From the NCBI RefSeq assembly GCF_007860135.1, contig NZ_SJPV01000025.1:1-47758 (forward strand): a stretch of 47,758 bases of DNA. Direction: 5' to 3'. The translations under genes were made by a program, and so were the position numbers. Position 1 is the stretch's first letter; each line of letters begins with the position of its first letter. The DNA is from Novipirellula artificiosorum (lineage in GTDB: Bacteria; Planctomycetota; Planctomycetia; Pirellulales; Pirellulaceae). The notes under the pieces are model-generated. The model ran no database searches, was not told the DNA's origin, and saw nothing but the letters and a program-made list of their open reading frames with translations. Shown here one piece after another: positions 46,624-47,758 of this stretch.

Positions 46624-46692
46624 TGATCTCTCACTGAACAGAAATAGATGCCACGAGACGCATTTCGTTTGTACCCATACTGGAATTGAGCA

Positions 46693-47415
46693 ATGAAACC
46701 TCGAAGATCACGTTGGTCGTTCTTGATCGCGATAGCAGTCTTGGCTTGCATGGCACCGACCGCATCTGCTGGTTTGATGAACGGTGACTTTTCAGACGCC
46801 ACTGGCTCCCCGTTTGCTGCGTGGACGACCGATCCATTCTTCAATGCGGCGCCAACCGATGGCGGCGGTTTCGCAAGGTTCCAAGTCACTGACTTTCTGA
46901 TTGATCCAAGTGATCTTTCCTCACCACTCGACGAAGTGCAATTGCAGCAAACGTTTGTGGTACCAAATGATGCAACGACATTATCGTTCGAATTCTTGTT
47001 TAGTAGCGCCGCCGGTGGTAGCTCTGACCCCTTCGCTGCCTTCGACGCTTTTCAGGCAACCTTATACGACTCCTTGTTCGATCCCATCAATCCGATTGAT
47101 CCTTTTCTTCCGGGCTTCTACTCGTTTGACTCAAGCGGTTTCGAGGATAAAGCCGCTGGCGTCACCGTTGAAAATCTCCCTGGTGGCATGAGGCGCGTAT
47201 CACTGGACATCTCGTCCCTCGGATTACAGGAAGTGACCATCGATTTCCAATTGCTGGGGGATGATGACGAATTGATATCGACGGTTGACCTCGACAACGT
47301 CATCGTCTCGCAAGAGTCTGGCGTCGTCCCCGAGCCGATCTCGATTGCGATTTGGGCGGTGACGGGTGTTGCCGCGTTGCCATTCTGCCGACGCCGACGC
47401 CGACCAGGAATGTGA
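46693..47415 (+). CDS. PEP-CTERM sorting-domain protein
   Basis: The protein has 240 residues. It has a signal peptide (basic start MKPRRSRWSF, hydrophobic core, cleavage near TASA), a beta-rich body and a classical PEP-CTERM tail: VVPEPISIAIWAVTGVAALP followed by a basic end with RRRRR. Such proteins are recognised by exosortase and released or anchored at the outside of the cell, often into an extracellular matrix. The body (about 25-205) resembles residues 8516-8698 of the giant protein. The gene starts 69 bases after the giant gene on the same strand with no terminator hairpin of note between, so co-transcription is likely. No exosortase gene is in the window. Confidence 0.9.
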   Translation: MKPRRSRWSFLIAIAVLACMAPTASAGLMNGDFSDATGSPFAAWTTDPFFNAAPTDGGGFARFQVTDFLIDPSDLSSPLDEVQLQQTFVVPNDATTLSFEFLFSSAAGGSSDPFAAFDAFQATLYDSLFDPINPIDPFLPGFYSFDSSGFEDKAAGVTVENLPGGMRRVSLDISSLGLQEVTIDFQLLGDDDELISTVDLDNVIVSQESGVVPEPISIAIWAVTGVAALPFCRRRRRPGM

Positions 47416-47649
47416 GAATATGGATCAATTGCTGATCGTCGAGGCAGAGTTCGGGAGCCAACACTCGTGCTGCGAACTTGGCTTTCTATGCTGTTGACTT
47501 GGACAAGGATGAAGTTAGTCCATTCGGCCGACAACGCTTCCCAAGATTTGGCATTTGACTGAGGCGTGCAATCGACATCTTGGCGAGTGCGAATTTCCGT
47601 GACACCAAAGCCAAGACGATCATATCGGGCCTCCTGTCTTGATTCGTCG

Positions 47650-47757
47650 CTACTTGTCCCACTGCTTAAGCAGACGCACCGCTGCTCGAATCCGTTCTTG
47701 CTGGCAGACGTAGTCGCAACAACTAGGATACTTCGCTTGCAGCTCCGGGGACTTATC
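47650..47757 (-). CDS. Possible 3' end of a minus-strand gene running off the window
   Basis: Reading the minus strand from the window edge, 35 codons stay open to a TAG at 47650-47652. The peptide begins DKSPELQAKYPSCCDYVCQQ and ends RLLKQWDK. It has three Cys and a helical, charged end that look like a natural C-terminus. No family is recognised, and the frame is too short to exclude chance. The stretch 47416-47649 to its left holds nothing I recognise. Confidence 0.35.
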   Translation of the reverse strand, partial: DKSPELQAKYPSCCDYVCQQERIRAAVRLLKQWDK

Positions 47758-47758
47758 C

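Noticed and set aside
46620..46633. AGTGA-TCTC-TCACT inverted repeat right after the giant gene as terminator
   Set aside because: A five-pair AT-containing stem without a T-run is too weak, and the next gene starts 69 bases from the giant stop on the same strand.

Overview
The window looks like a chromosomal segment of a planctomycete, most likely a Pirellulaceae/Rhodopirellula-like organism. The evidence is two ECF sigma factor plus Ser/Thr kinase gene pairs of the planctomycete type, a giant multidomain extracellular protein starting with an LEPR-XLL-like motif and carrying dockerin, CARDB and cadherin-like modules, a PEP-CTERM protein, and sparse gene packing with weak Shine-Dalgarno signals. 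This assignment is inference from gene content. No rRNA, tRNA, CRISPR array or intact insertion sequence was seen.

Layout. Positions 1-6.4 kb hold individual metabolic or unknown genes: a small secreted protein (minus), an unknown 250-aa protein (minus), an exported DmpA-type P1 peptidase (minus), and, divergent from it, a Tat-exported amidase-signature enzyme followed by a six-helix membrane protein (both plus). Positions 6.7-10.3 kb carry the first ECF sigma/Ser-Thr kinase module, whose kinase has a helical C-terminal region. Positions 10.3-12.3 kb are a gene-poor stretch holding a second, partly diverged copy of the first 591 bases of the window, including a 5'-truncated copy of the small secreted protein gene. 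Positions 12.3-17.2 kb hold the second sigma/kinase module, whose kinase carries a large WD40 region. Positions 17.7-46.6 kb are one open reading frame of 9637 codons. A PEP-CTERM protein gene follows 69 bases later, and at the right edge there may be the 3' end of another minus-strand gene.

The giant protein (roughly 1 MDa by length) is a chain of adhesion and matrix-type modules: two beta-helix-like regions each opened by a WDGGGD..W..P.NW motif, five Calx-beta-like units, fourteen CARDB-like units, a PPC and a TIG-like domain, two beta-propellers, nine cadherin/He_PIG-like units, an Rhs/YD-like block, three dockerin-like pairs, a metzincin-type zinc peptidase site, and five near-regular ~107-residue repeats of a type I do not recognise. 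One of its internal domains resembles the neighbouring PEP-CTERM protein.

Working together (inference): the sigma/kinase modules could form membrane-to-transcription signalling units. Nothing in the sequence proves that they control the giant gene. The giant protein and the PEP-CTERM protein are probably co-expressed surface or matrix components. Domain names come from reading the translated sequence and recalling family patterns; no profile searches were run.
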